Part shown: piece by piece, positions 53,643-62,436 of the stretch
Position numbering within the stretch: the stretch's first letter is position 1
Layout: each line of letters starts with the position of its first letter
Source: Cyclobacterium salsum
GTDB taxonomy: Bacteria; Bacteroidota; Bacteroidia; Cytophagales; Cyclobacteriaceae
NCBI RefSeq assembly: GCF_010119245.1
Contig: NZ_WNKG01000004.1
Coordinates: 62,001-126,000, forward strand
DNA length: 64,000 nt
Direction: 5' to 3'
Position numbers and translations under genes: made by a program
Notes under the pieces: generated by a model
Told to the model about the DNA's origin: nothing
What the model saw: the letters and a program-made list of their open reading frames with translations, nothing else
Database searches by the model: none

Positions 53643-54171
53643 TTTTTATTTGATTGATTGCAATAATTTTTTCTCGTAATTTTTCTTTGGCCCTCGCCAG
53701 ATATGTTCTACAGGTGCTGGCGGGAATCCCAAGTTTTTCTCCAATTTCATGGTGTTTGTACCCTTCGATTTCATACATGTTGAAAACCAGTCGCAATGTC
53801 TCCGGCAGTTCGCCCAAAGACCGTAGGATATCTTCCCTGGACAGCTCCTCGATTACCCCGGGATCACAGGTTTCTGCTCCTGCCTTATCAATATCCATGG
53901 CCGAATAGTGTTTGAGATTTTTTCGGTAGTAGTCCACAGAGGTATTGATGATAATTCTGCGAAACCATCCTTTAAATGAGTTTTCCAACGAAAACTGATC
54001 CAACTTGTCAAATGCTTTCATAAAACTATCATTTACGATTTCACACGCTTCCTCCCTGCTCCCGGAATACCTCAGCGCAATGCTCATAGCATAGCCATAA
54101 AAGTGCCTGTAAAGCCTTTCCAACGATTTTCTATCTCGTTTCTGCGCTTCTTGTATAAGGTCTTTCTCCAA
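53623..54171 (-). CDS. ECF (extracytoplasmic function) RNA polymerase sigma factor
   Basis: 182 residues. Sigma region 2 (FYGYAMSIALRYSGSREEACEIVNDSFMKAF, SFKGWFRRIIINTSVDYYRK) and region 4 (LPETLRLVFNMYEIEGYKHHEIGEKLGI, STCRTYLARAKEKLREKI), no region 3. Overlaps the following membrane protein gene by 20 bases, which marks that gene as its regulator. Targets unknown. Confidence 0.94.
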   Translation of the reverse strand: MEKDLIQEAQKRDRKSLERLYRHFYGYAMSIALRYSGSREEACEIVNDSFMKAFDKLDQFSLENSFKGWFRRIIINTSVDYYRKNLKHYSAMDIDKAGAETCDPGVIEELSREDILRSLGELPETLRLVFNMYEIEGYKHHEIGEKLGIPASTCRTYLARAKEKLREKIIAINQIKNEGAVR

Positions 54172-54462
54172 AAGCCTCTCTTTAATATGAATGGGTTCGT
54201 CCTCCAGACGGAAACCGTGCCGGAAACGCTACAATATCCCGAATATTTTTTTTCCTAGTCGCATTGCCAGGAGCGGCCATGGCGTTTTTGATACCTAAAC
54301 CTGCTCCTCAAACCTTCCGTTAATACCATACCCTATCTTCGTTTAAGGCCTGGATAACGGTTTCGGACAGGCTACCTTTTGTTTGTTGGTATAATCTGAT
54401 TATTTTTAGTCCTCCAATGGTAACAATGCGCACAAAAATAGCGTTTATTTCCATGATCATCT

Positions 54463-55197
54463 ATGAGGGATAAAATGAAATATCTACTACTGCTGGCTTT
54501 GGCCCTACTTACAATGAATCCATTGCATGCGCAAAGAGGAGAAGCCGGTGACTATGATTACGACAATGAGGTGCTTTTTGGTATTAACAAAAACACTAAT
54601 GGGGGACTAATCGGAGGGATAAGTTTCAAGATGGGATCCCGGATTGATGATAATTTATTCCAGTTCTTTAATCTCGAACTGGCAAATGTCAAAAACCCCA
54701 AGGAAGTCCGGTACACCACGGTTCTGGGTAACAGCTTCATTTTCGGAAAATCCAATTACCTGTATGCGATCAGGCCCCAATACGGGCGAGAAATCCTTGT
54801 GTTCAAAAAAGCACCGCATCAGGGAGTCCAGATTTCGCTCCTGGGAGCCATTGGCCCTTCCATTGGTCTGATCGCACCTTATTTTATTGAATACTCGTTT
54901 AATCGCACCGAAACGACGCGGGAACAATACGACCCATCCGTACACCAGAGCAGGTTTAACGTACTGGGTCCGGGAAGGCTTTTTGAAGGCATTGGAGATT
55001 CAGAGATTGCATTTGGAGGCAATGCCAAGGCTGCCATGACCTTTGAATTTGGTTTTTTTAAATCGAATGTCACCGGAGTGGAACTGGGATATCAATTAGA
55101 AGGTTTTACCAAAGAAATCCCGTTGATGCCAACGACCGAAAACAGACAGGTTTTTCAATCCGTCTATTTTACTCTCTTTTATGGGTTCAGAAGGTAG
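54463..55197 (+). CDS. Outer membrane beta-barrel protein of unknown function
   Basis: 244 residues (240 if the ATG at 54475 is used). Signal peptide ending LHAQ. The rest alternates short amphipathic strands and turns with many aromatics and glycines, ending in FYGFRR, as in outer-membrane beta barrels of 8-10 strands. Family not recognised. It is divergent from the ECF sigma gene, with 291 bases between, and could be one of its targets; that is speculation. Confidence 0.65.
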   Translation: MRDKMKYLLLLALALLTMNPLHAQRGEAGDYDYDNEVLFGINKNTNGGLIGGISFKMGSRIDDNLFQFFNLELANVKNPKEVRYTTVLGNSFIFGKSNYLYAIRPQYGREILVFKKAPHQGVQISLLGAIGPSIGLIAPYFIEYSFNRTETTREQYDPSVHQSRFNVLGPGRLFEGIGDSEIAFGGNAKAAMTFEFGFFKSNVTGVELGYQLEGFTKEIPLMPTTENRQVFQSVYFTLFYGFRR

Positions 55198-55252
55198 CCA
55201 AACCGGGATTCGCCGCGTAAACATTAATTTTAGACAGATCTAAACGACCGAT

Positions 55253-56131
55253 ATGATAGAACTACCGGTAATATCAGAATCACAAACCAAAAAGAAAAAA
55301 CCCGACTGGCTGAGGGTAAAATTGCCGCTCGGTAAAGAATACGCCAAAGTACGCAAACTGGTGGACGAACATAAACTGAACACTATCTGCGAAAGCGGTA
55401 GCTGTCCCAATATGGGCGAATGCTGGGGTGCAGGTACGGCCACATTTATGATCCTGGGAAACGTATGTACCCGCTCCTGCTCCTTCTGTGCGGTGGCTAC
55501 GGGGAGACCTCCGGAATACGATGAGGACGAACCCAGAAGAGTGGCTGAGGCCATTCAACTAATGCAGGTGAAGCATGCCGTGATTACTTCGGTAAACCGG
55601 GATGAGCTCAAGGACAGGGGAGCAGAGATATGGTACAATACCGTTATCGAAACCAAAAAGCTTTCTCCTGAAACCACCATCGAAACCCTTATTCCAGATG
55701 TAAAAAGTAACTGGGATGCCCTTTACCGGATGATCAGTGCGGGGCAGGAAGTGGTGTCTCATAACGTAGAAACGGTTGAACGACTGTATCGGAGGGTACG
55801 ACCCCAGGCAAAATACCATCGTTCCCTGGAACAAATCAAGTTAACCAAAGCATTTGGCAAACGAACCAAGACAGGAATCATGCTTGGGTTGGGAGAAAAA
55901 GAGGAAGAAGTTCACCGGGCTATGGATGATTTGGTCGCACATGGATGTGATATTTTAACACTCGGCCAATACCTGCAGCCTACCCGCAGGCATATAGAAG
56001 TGGCTGAGTTTATTCATCCGGAGCAATTTGAAGCCTATCGCGAAGCAGGGCTGGAACGTGGATTGAAATACGTGGAATCCGGTCCATTGGTACGGTCTTC
56101 CTATCATGCCGAACGGCATGTGAACGTTTGA
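55253..56131 (+). CDS. lipA: Lipoyl synthase
   Basis: 292 residues. Radical SAM enzyme that inserts two sulfurs into octanoyl groups on lipoyl domains. Auxiliary cluster Cys in [12 protein letters not shown], radical SAM cluster in CTRSCSFC, and the C-terminal RSSYHAE whose Ser binds the auxiliary cluster. Needed for GcvH and the 2-oxoacid dehydrogenases, hence for the glycine cleavage system with gcvP. Own terminator; lipB not in window. Confidence 0.96.
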   Translation: MIELPVISESQTKKKKPDWLRVKLPLGKEYAKVRKLVDEHKLNTICESGSCPNMGECWGAGTATFMILGNVCTRSCSFCAVATGRPPEYDEDEPRRVAEAIQLMQVKHAVITSVNRDELKDRGAEIWYNTVIETKKLSPETTIETLIPDVKSNWDALYRMISAGQEVVSHNVETVERLYRRVRPQAKYHRSLEQIKLTKAFGKRTKTGIMLGLGEKEEEVHRAMDDLVAHGCDILTLGQYLQPTRRHIEVAEFIHPEQFEAYREAGLERGLKYVESGPLVRSSYHAERHVNV

Positions 56132-56136
56132 TATAG

Positions 56137-56168
56137 AGCGGTTCTTTAGCAAAGGAACCGCTTTTTTT
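56137..56168 (+). terminator. Terminator of lipA
   Basis: AGCGGTTC...GAACCGCT stem with an extra TTT/AAA pairing and seven T after it, 5 bases past the stop. Confidence 0.85.
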
Positions 56169-56264
56169 GATTGATTTTTCCAGGAAAAAAAGAATAATGG
56201 TTTATTTTTTGTAATTTAAGGATGTAGCCGGTTATCGTGATCCGGATTTTAAATAGGCTTTAAA

Positions 56265-56855
56265 ATGAATACAATCAAACTATTTTTGTTAGTCCTCATG
56301 TCTGGTGTCTTGTTTCACTGCTCTCCAAAAACCATGGGCGGCCTGAGTGAAGAAGAATACGATGCCTGGAAACAGAAGAAGAAAGAATTGACTCCGGAAA
56401 ATTATAAAGCGCTTGTGGAAGAAAATGACAGCCTTTCCGAAGAAAACATTCAGTTTTCAGAAAAAGAGACCTACCTGAATCAGGTAATCGAAAGAAAAGA
56501 CAATGAAATCGATCGTCTCACGAGCCAACTTTCAAAAATGAATTCGGAAGGCTCGAAACAAAATACGGTATCCGATGCGCCAGACCCCTGGGATAAAGGT
56601 GTCGTGTTCAGAGTGCAGCTGGCAGCCTTTGACGATTTTGACCTGCGCGAGCTTACCGAAAATGGGAGCGATCTCAAAATCATCGATCAGGACGGTTATA
56701 TTAAGTATGTTCTGGGTCAGTTTAGGGACTACGAGATGGCCGATAAGTTCAAGAAAAAACTACGGAAAATTGGTGTCAATGAAGCCTGGATCGTGCCCTA
56801 TAAAGACGGTAAAAGGGTGCCATTAAAGGAAGTGCTCACAGAAGTGGTCAACTAA
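56265..56855 (+). CDS. Lipoprotein with coiled coil and SPOR-like C-terminus
   Basis: 196 residues. Lipobox LFHC (Cys19). A coiled coil with heptad-like Glu/Leu pattern runs from about 50 to 90, and the C-terminal 80 residues (FRVQLAAFDDF, YVLGQFRDYEMADKFKKKL, EAWIVPYKDGKRVPL) resemble a SPOR domain, which binds denuded peptidoglycan at division sites. Family call on pattern only. Just upstream of recJ. Confidence 0.72.
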   Translation: MNTIKLFLLVLMSGVLFHCSPKTMGGLSEEEYDAWKQKKKELTPENYKALVEENDSLSEENIQFSEKETYLNQVIERKDNEIDRLTSQLSKMNSEGSKQNTVSDAPDPWDKGVVFRVQLAAFDDFDLRELTENGSDLKIIDQDGYIKYVLGQFRDYEMADKFKKKLRKIGVNEAWIVPYKDGKRVPLKEVLTEVVN

Positions 56856-56963
56856 TTTTAAGCCGCTCTTACCCTGATATTTGGGCCAATTGACCGCTTT
56901 TTTCGAGCGGATAAAGGAATTTTTTTCGTAGTAACGCCGGTTTCTTTTGTAATTTACACCTGT

Positions 56964-58664
56964 ATGGACTTTAGATGGAAACTTAAAAGCAAGGCGAGGC
57001 CGGAGATAGTAGAATACCTCAGCAATGAAATCAATGTAAACCCGACCCTGGCCAACATGCTGGTCAATCGAGGCATCCAAAATTTTCAACAAGCCAAGGA
57101 TTTTTTTCGCCCGGACCTGGATAAACTTCACGACCCCATGCTTATGAAAGACATGGATAAAGCCGTCCAAAGACTTGTTCTTGCCATCGAAAATCAAGAA
57201 TTCATACTAATTTATGGGGATTATGACGTGGATGGCACCACCTCCGTTGCCCTGTTTTATAGTTTTATTAAATCTTTTTACGCCAACGCCTCCTTCTACA
57301 TTCCGGACCGGTATAAAGAAGGGTATGGTATTTCCGAGAAAGGAGTGCGCTATGCCGCAGAAAATGACTTCAAACTACTGATTTCCTTGGACTGCGGCAT
57401 TAAAGCCCTGGATAAAATTGAATTAGCGAATGACTTGGGTGTCGATTGTATCATATGTGACCACCATACGCCAGGCGAAACGCTCCCTCAAGCCATCGCC
57501 GTATTGGATCCCAAGCGGAAAGATTGCCCTTACCCCTACAAAGAATTGAGTGGTTGTGGCGTGGGGTTTAAACTAGTGCAAGCCTTCAGTGAATTTACCG
57601 GCAGAAGTCAGGCCAGCCTGTATGCTTACCTGGATTTGGTAGCGGTTAGCATCGCTTCTGATATCGTACCGATTACCGGAGAAAACCGGATTCTCGCTTA
57701 TTATGGTTTGGAAAGGCTTAATAACAACCCAAGACCGGGTATTAAAGCGCTGCTATTAAAAGGAAAAGTAGAAAAGGACATCAACATTACCGATATTGTG
57801 TTTAAGATTGGGCCCCGTATCAATGCATCAGGACGTCTCGAACATGCCAAGGCCTCGGTGGAATTATTGATTTCCGGGAGTCTGGACGAAGCGGTAAGAC
57901 GTGCTGAACTTGTGGAAGACGTAAATGCAGCCCGGAAAAATTTTGATGAGAACATTACCCGGGAAGCCCTGGAAATGATTGAAAACCTGGAATTAAACGG
58001 AGCGTCTAAAAGTACAGTGTTGTTTAAGGAGGATTGGCATAAGGGAGTAATCGGAATTGTCGCCTCTCGTTGCATTGAGAAATACTACCGCCCCACTATT
58101 ATTTTGACCGAGTCCAATAACAAAGCAACCGGAAGTGCCCGTTCGGTTTTCGATTTTGATATTTACGAAGCCATAGAGGCCTGTAGCGATCTATTGGAGC
58201 AGTTTGGTGGCCACAAATATGCGGCAGGTTTAACCCTTCCGGTAGAAAATGTACCTGCTTTTCAGAAGAAATTTGAAAGGGTAGTAAGCGAACGGGTCAA
58301 TGAAATTCATCTTAAACCAATTCAGGAAATTGACGATGAATTGATTTTGGATCAAATCAATTACAAATTTTATAACATTCTGAAACAGATGACTCCTTTT
58401 GGCCCCGGCAATCCGGAGCCTGTATTCTGCGTAAATCAGGTACATGCGGAAAACGTAAGAATATTAAAAGAGAAACACCTTCGCTTTGAAATCATACAAG
58501 ATGGCCAAAATACCCGGCCGGTCTGTATTGGTTTTGGATTTGCAGAATATTACGAATTGCTAAATAGTAAAATGCGCTTTAATATCGCATTTGAAATCAG
58601 AGAAAACACCTTTAGGAACACGAGCAGTCTGCAATTGTACGTAAAGGACATCAAATTTGACTAA
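56964..58664 (+). CDS. recJ: Single-stranded-DNA-specific exonuclease RecJ
   Basis: 566 residues, full length. DHH phosphoesterase with [14 protein letters not shown] (metal Asp), [14 protein letters not shown] (DHH), and DHHA1 with [13 protein letters not shown] (GGH). C-terminal OB domain. Degrades ssDNA 5' to 3' in recombination and mismatch repair. Followed after 2 bases by lptB. Confidence 0.95.
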   Translation: MDFRWKLKSKARPEIVEYLSNEINVNPTLANMLVNRGIQNFQQAKDFFRPDLDKLHDPMLMKDMDKAVQRLVLAIENQEFILIYGDYDVDGTTSVALFYSFIKSFYANASFYIPDRYKEGYGISEKGVRYAAENDFKLLISLDCGIKALDKIELANDLGVDCIICDHHTPGETLPQAIAVLDPKRKDCPYPYKELSGCGVGFKLVQAFSEFTGRSQASLYAYLDLVAVSIASDIVPITGENRILAYYGLERLNNNPRPGIKALLLKGKVEKDINITDIVFKIGPRINASGRLEHAKASVELLISGSLDEAVRRAELVEDVNAARKNFDENITREALEMIENLELNGASKSTVLFKEDWHKGVIGIVASRCIEKYYRPTIILTESNNKATGSARSVFDFDIYEAIEACSDLLEQFGGHKYAAGLTLPVENVPAFQKKFERVVSERVNEIHLKPIQEIDDELILDQINYKFYNILKQMTPFGPGNPEPVFCVNQVHAENVRILKEKHLRFEIIQDGQNTRPVCIGFGFAEYYELLNSKMRFNIAFEIRENTFRNTSSLQLYVKDIKFD

Positions 58665-58666
58665 CT

Positions 58667-59398
58667 ATGATACTTCGGGCGGAAAACCTGGTAAAAATTT
58701 ACAAGAAAAAAAGGGTCGTAAACGATATCTCCGTATCCGTGGAGCAAGGGGAAATTGTCGGCCTTTTAGGACCCAATGGTGCAGGCAAAACCACTTCCTT
58801 TTACATGATCGTAGGCCTGATCCAGCCCAATGGAGGCAGGGTATTTCTGAACGAAGAGGAAATTACGCCCCTTCCTATGTATCGAAGAGCGAAGTTGGGG
58901 ATTGGATACCTGGCGCAGGAAGCTTCCGTATTCCGTAAACTTAGCGTGGAGGAAAACATCATGGCAGTTTTGGAGATGAGCTCCCTTCCTAAAAACGAGC
59001 AGAAAGAAAAAGTGGATCAATTACTGGAAGAATTTAGCCTGACACACGTACGGAAAAATTTGGGCATGGTTCTTTCCGGAGGAGAACGGCGAAGAACAGA
59101 GATTGCCAGGGCACTATCGGTCAATCCAAAGTTTGTATTACTCGACGAGCCATTTGCCGGAGTAGACCCCATAGCAGTGGAGGAAATTCAATCCATTGTC
59201 GCAAAGCTCAAGGACAAAAATATTGGCATACTGATAACCGATCACAACGTCAATGAAACCCTTTCTATCACCGACCGGGCCTACTTGATGTTTGAAGGAA
59301 GGCTTCTCAAGGCGGGAACCGCAGAAGAATTGGCAGCTGATGAGCAGGTTAGAAAGGTTTACCTTGGCAAAAACTTTGAGTTAAAAAGAAAAATTTAA
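58667..59398 (+). CDS. lptB: LPS export ABC transporter ATPase LptB
   Basis: 243 residues. Walker [12 protein letters not shown], signature [15 protein letters not shown], Walker [15 protein letters not shown] (typical LptB rather than generic ABC), and H-loop ITDHN. Powers extraction of lipopolysaccharide from the inner membrane with LptFG, which are not in the window. Start 2 bases after the recJ stop. Confidence 0.95.
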   Translation: MILRAENLVKIYKKKRVVNDISVSVEQGEIVGLLGPNGAGKTTSFYMIVGLIQPNGGRVFLNEEEITPLPMYRRAKLGIGYLAQEASVFRKLSVEENIMAVLEMSSLPKNEQKEKVDQLLEEFSLTHVRKNLGMVLSGGERRRTEIARALSVNPKFVLLDEPFAGVDPIAVEEIQSIVAKLKDKNIGILITDHNVNETLSITDRAYLMFEGRLLKAGTAEELAADEQVRKVYLGKNFELKRKI

Positions 59399-59414
59399 AC
59401 GGAATCCTTTCAAA

Positions 59415-60932
59415 ATGGAAGTCATCAATACCTTCATGACCTGGATCTTCAAGAACCGAATCGGTCAAATAGAAAAATTCAAAAACAACCCCTTGGAAGT
59501 CCAGCGAGAGATCTTGTTTAAATTGGTCCATACGGCCCGAGGCACCGAATTTGGAAAAAAACACCATTTCCGACAAATTTCCTCCTACAAGGATTTCAAT
59601 CAATGGGTTCCGGTGCACGATTACGAAAGTATGATGCCCTACATCCAGCAAACCATGCAGGGCCAGCAAAACGTGATATGGCCTTCCCCCATTCACTGGT
59701 TTTCAAAATCCTCCGGAACCACCTCCTCCCGAAGCAAGTTTATTCCGGTATCGCCGGAAAGCCTGGAAGAATGCCACTTCAAAGGAGGCAAAGACATGCT
59801 TTCCTTATATGTGACCAACTACCCCAATACCAAGTTGTTTACCGGAAAGAGCCTTACCATCGGTGGAAGTCTTCAGACCAATCACCTTGACTATAACAAA
59901 AGCAGCTCCTACGGCGACATTTCGGCAGTGATCATGCGCAACCTTCCCAAATGGGCACAGCTTGCCAGAACCCCCAGTCTGGACATTGCCCTAATGAGCG
60001 AGTGGGAAGAAAAAATAGACAAGATGGCCGACGAAACCATGAAGGAAAATGTAACCAGTCTTACCGGGGTACCCACCTGGACATTGGTTCTGATCAAGAA
60101 GGTAATGGAAAAAACCAAGTGTGATAACATCCTGGAAATCTGGCCAAATCTGGAAGTTTTTTTTCACGGAGCAGTCGCCTTTGGCCCCTATCGAAACTTA
60201 TTTCAAAAATTGATTCCTACTCCCGAAATGCATTACATGGAAACGTACAATGCCTCCGAAGGATTTTTTGGTATTCAAGACCAGATCGGCAGTGACGAAC
60301 TACTCCTGATGCTGGATTATGGTATATTTTACGAGTTTATGCCCATGGAAGATCTCGAAAGCGAAAATCCTTCCATCATTCCTTTAGACGAGGTGAAAAC
60401 CGGAATAAACTACGCCATGCTTATCTCCACCAACGCCGGCTTGTGGCGATACAAAATAGGCGATACCGTAAAATTCACTTCCACCCTTCCGTACCGCTTA
60501 AAAATATCAGGGCGCACCAAACATTTTATTAATGCCTTCGGGGAGGAGCTCATTGTGGAAAATGCAGAACACGCCATCGAGAACACCTGCAAAATCACCG
60601 GGGCTGACATCAGTAACTTTACGGCAGCTCCCGTCTATTTCGGTGATAATCAGGAGCAAGGTACTCACGAATGGATCATTGAATTTATTCAATTACCCCG
60701 GGATAAAGATGCCTTTATACGGGTGCTAGACGAGGAACTACGGAAAGTAAATTCCGATTATGACGCGAAGCGGTACCGGGATATGGTTTTGAAATTACCG
60801 ATCGTACATTTTGCATCCGAGGGTCTATTCGAAAAGTGGCTAAAATCGAAGGGGAAACTGGGAGGACAAAACAAGGTGCCCCGATTATCCAATAACCGGG
60901 ATTATGTGGAAGAGGTTTCCAAACTGTTATAA
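59415..60932 (+). CDS. GH3 auxin-responsive-promoter-family protein (acyl-adenylate superfamily)
   Basis: 505 residues. ATP-dependent adenylating fold with SKSSGTTSSRSKFIPVS, TGVPTWTLVLI, and YNASEGFFGIQD. In plants GH3 joins hormones to amino acids; in bacteria of this phylum the substrate is unknown. The recJ-lptB-GH3 string recurs in Bacteroidetes as I recall it. 16 bases after lptB. Confidence 0.9.
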   Translation: MEVINTFMTWIFKNRIGQIEKFKNNPLEVQREILFKLVHTARGTEFGKKHHFRQISSYKDFNQWVPVHDYESMMPYIQQTMQGQQNVIWPSPIHWFSKSSGTTSSRSKFIPVSPESLEECHFKGGKDMLSLYVTNYPNTKLFTGKSLTIGGSLQTNHLDYNKSSSYGDISAVIMRNLPKWAQLARTPSLDIALMSEWEEKIDKMADETMKENVTSLTGVPTWTLVLIKKVMEKTKCDNILEIWPNLEVFFHGAVAFGPYRNLFQKLIPTPEMHYMETYNASEGFFGIQDQIGSDELLLMLDYGIFYEFMPMEDLESENPSIIPLDEVKTGINYAMLISTNAGLWRYKIGDTVKFTSTLPYRLKISGRTKHFINAFGEELIVENAEHAIENTCKITGADISNFTAAPVYFGDNQEQGTHEWIIEFIQLPRDKDAFIRVLDEELRKVNSDYDAKRYRDMVLKLPIVHFASEGLFEKWLKSKGKLGGQNKVPRLSNNRDYVEEVSKLL

Positions 60933-61059
60933 TGCTCCAGATCGGCACGAAATTTAATTCTAAATCAGGCTAATAAAACAGCGAAAAACGGATCGGAAAA
61001 ATAAGCAAGGATTCATAAAAAAACCCTCTTATTTGAGTGGATTTGACGAATGAAAAAAT

Positions 61060-61235
61060 CAAGCTTTTTTTATCCACATTTTACGTAGGTTATTCACATA
61101 CCCTTACAAATGGATGATAACAGGCTCATTTATAGCTTATTACAAGTTTTAAGAAAACGTTAAAATGTGGATAAACTAAGAGTATCCAAATTTTATTAGG
61201 GTTTCGCCAGGTCATTTGAGGTGGATAACCTTGTT
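61060..61235. other. DnaA-box cluster, candidate oriC
   Basis: The 332-base gap 60933-61264 has no gene. It holds three perfect DnaA boxes: TTATCCACA at 61070-61078 (plus), TTATTCACA at 61090-61098 (plus) and TGTGGATAA at 61166-61174 (minus); a one-mismatch box GGTGGATAA is at 61220-61228 (minus). Boxes 1 and 2 are 20 bases apart. An AT-rich stretch (61131-61165) lies between the second and third, suitable as a DNA unwinding element. Local base composition on the plus strand changes from C-rich (GH3 gene) to G-rich (glmM). Both fit a replication origin; no dnaA gene is in the window. Confidence 0.65.
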
Positions 61236-61264
61236 GCCGGAATTATATTTCCCAAATGCCCTTT

Positions 61265-62068
61265 TTACTCTATTTTTTTAGCTGCTTCCCAGTAAACATC
61301 CATCTCTGCCAGGCTCATATCTGCCAGGGATTTTCCGGCATTTTTTGCGGCTATTTCCAAATACTGAAATCGATGAATAAATTTTCTATTGGTGCGTTCC
61401 AAGGCTTCTTCCGGGTTTACCTCCAGGTATCGGGCATAATTAATCAGGGAAAAAAGTAAATCTCCAAATTCGGCGGTAGTTGCTTCTTTATCCGGAAGCC
61501 CGTTTTCCATAGCATCCAGCGTTTCTTTAAATTCATGTAGTTCCTCGTCCACCTTCTCCCATACCTGGCCCTTGTTTTCCCAATCAAATCCAACTCCTCT
61601 GGCTTTTTCCTGGATCCGCATCGCCTTGATTAAAGCTGGCAGCGACTTGGGTACCCCTCCAAGAACACTTTGGTTTCCTTTCTCCTTCAATTTGATCTTC
61701 TCCCAATTCTGTTTGACTGCCTCCTCATCCTCTGCCACAGCATCCCCATAAATATGCGGATGCCTTCGGATCAATTTTTCGTTTAGCTGTTGAATCACCT
61801 GCCCGATATCAAATGCATTCTTTTCGTCTCCCATCTTCGCATAAAACACTATGTGAAGTAAAATATCCCCCAATTCCTTTTTGACCTCTTCCAAATCCCG
61901 ATCCAGAATAGCATCGGAAAGCTCAAAGGTTTCTTCAATGGTCAGGTGCCGCAGGCTTTCCATGGTTTGTTTTCGATCCCAGGGACACTGCTCTCTGAGT
62001 TCTTCCATGATGGTCAGTAAGCGGTCGAAAGCAGCAAGCTGCGATTTCCTCTTTTCAGATGGATTCAT
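61265..62068 (-). CDS. mazG: Nucleoside triphosphate pyrophosphohydrolase MazG
   Basis: 267 residues, two MazG domains. First: CPWDRKQTMESLRHLTIEETFEL and KKELGDILLHIVFYAK (EExxE and ExxD metal site). Second: KVDEELHEF and EFGDLLFSLINYAR. Hydrolyses NTPs or dNTPs to NMP and PPi, cleaning nucleotide pools. Divergent from the NqrM-like gene. Confidence 0.95.
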   Translation of the reverse strand: MNPSEKRKSQLAAFDRLLTIMEELREQCPWDRKQTMESLRHLTIEETFELSDAILDRDLEEVKKELGDILLHIVFYAKMGDEKNAFDIGQVIQQLNEKLIRRHPHIYGDAVAEDEEAVKQNWEKIKLKEKGNQSVLGGVPKSLPALIKAMRIQEKARGVGFDWENKGQVWEKVDEELHEFKETLDAMENGLPDKEATTAEFGDLLFSLINYARYLEVNPEEALERTNRKFIHRFQYLEIAAKNAGKSLADMSLAEMDVYWEAAKKIE

Positions 62069-62119
62069 AAAATTGATAGGAAACTTAAAATTAGGTGTGA
62101 ACGTTTTGAAAGTAATACG

Positions 62120-62127
62120 TAAATTTG
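62120..62127 (+). promoter_or_regulatory. -7 element of the NqrM-like gene (TAAATTTG)
   Basis: Exact TAnnTTTG match 24 bases before the ATG at 62144. Confidence 0.5.
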
Positions 62128-62143
62128 CAGAAATATATTTGAT

Positions 62144-62374
62144 ATGACAACCGTATATTTAACATTAGCTTTCCTGGCTATCTTTTTCATTTTGATGTCC
62201 GTAAGGATCATCTTCCTTAAAAATGGGCAGTTTAAGGGCACCTGTGCCTCCCAAAATCCCTACCTGAATAAGGACGGTGGCACCTGTGGGTATTGCGGAA
62301 AAAAAGTAGATGCTGATGCTTCCTGTGGTAACCCCGACAATGAGGTTGACAAGGTCATGGCCCGGTTTAAGTAA
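62144..62374 (+). CDS. Small membrane-anchored Cys-rich protein, NqrM-like
   Basis: 76 residues. One N-terminal transmembrane helix (LTLAFLAIFFILMSVRIIFL) and a Cys-rich tail: KGTCASQNPYL, GGTCGYCGKKV, ASCGNPDNEVDK. The size, topology and Cys pattern resemble NqrM, the iron-delivery protein for maturation of Na+-NQR, and I infer a similar metal-handling role. No nqr genes are nearby. Own promoter. Confidence 0.65.
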   Translation: MTTVYLTLAFLAIFFILMSVRIIFLKNGQFKGTCASQNPYLNKDGGTCGYCGKKVDADASCGNPDNEVDKVMARFK

Positions 62375-62436
62375 TAACCCACAACCTTCAGGGGAAATAA
62401 ATTCACTTTTATACATACGTTCTTAAATTCTTTTCT

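Noticed and set aside
61183-61191. Fifth DnaA box (TATCCAAA)
   Set aside because: Two or more mismatches to TTATNCACA; counted as chance.
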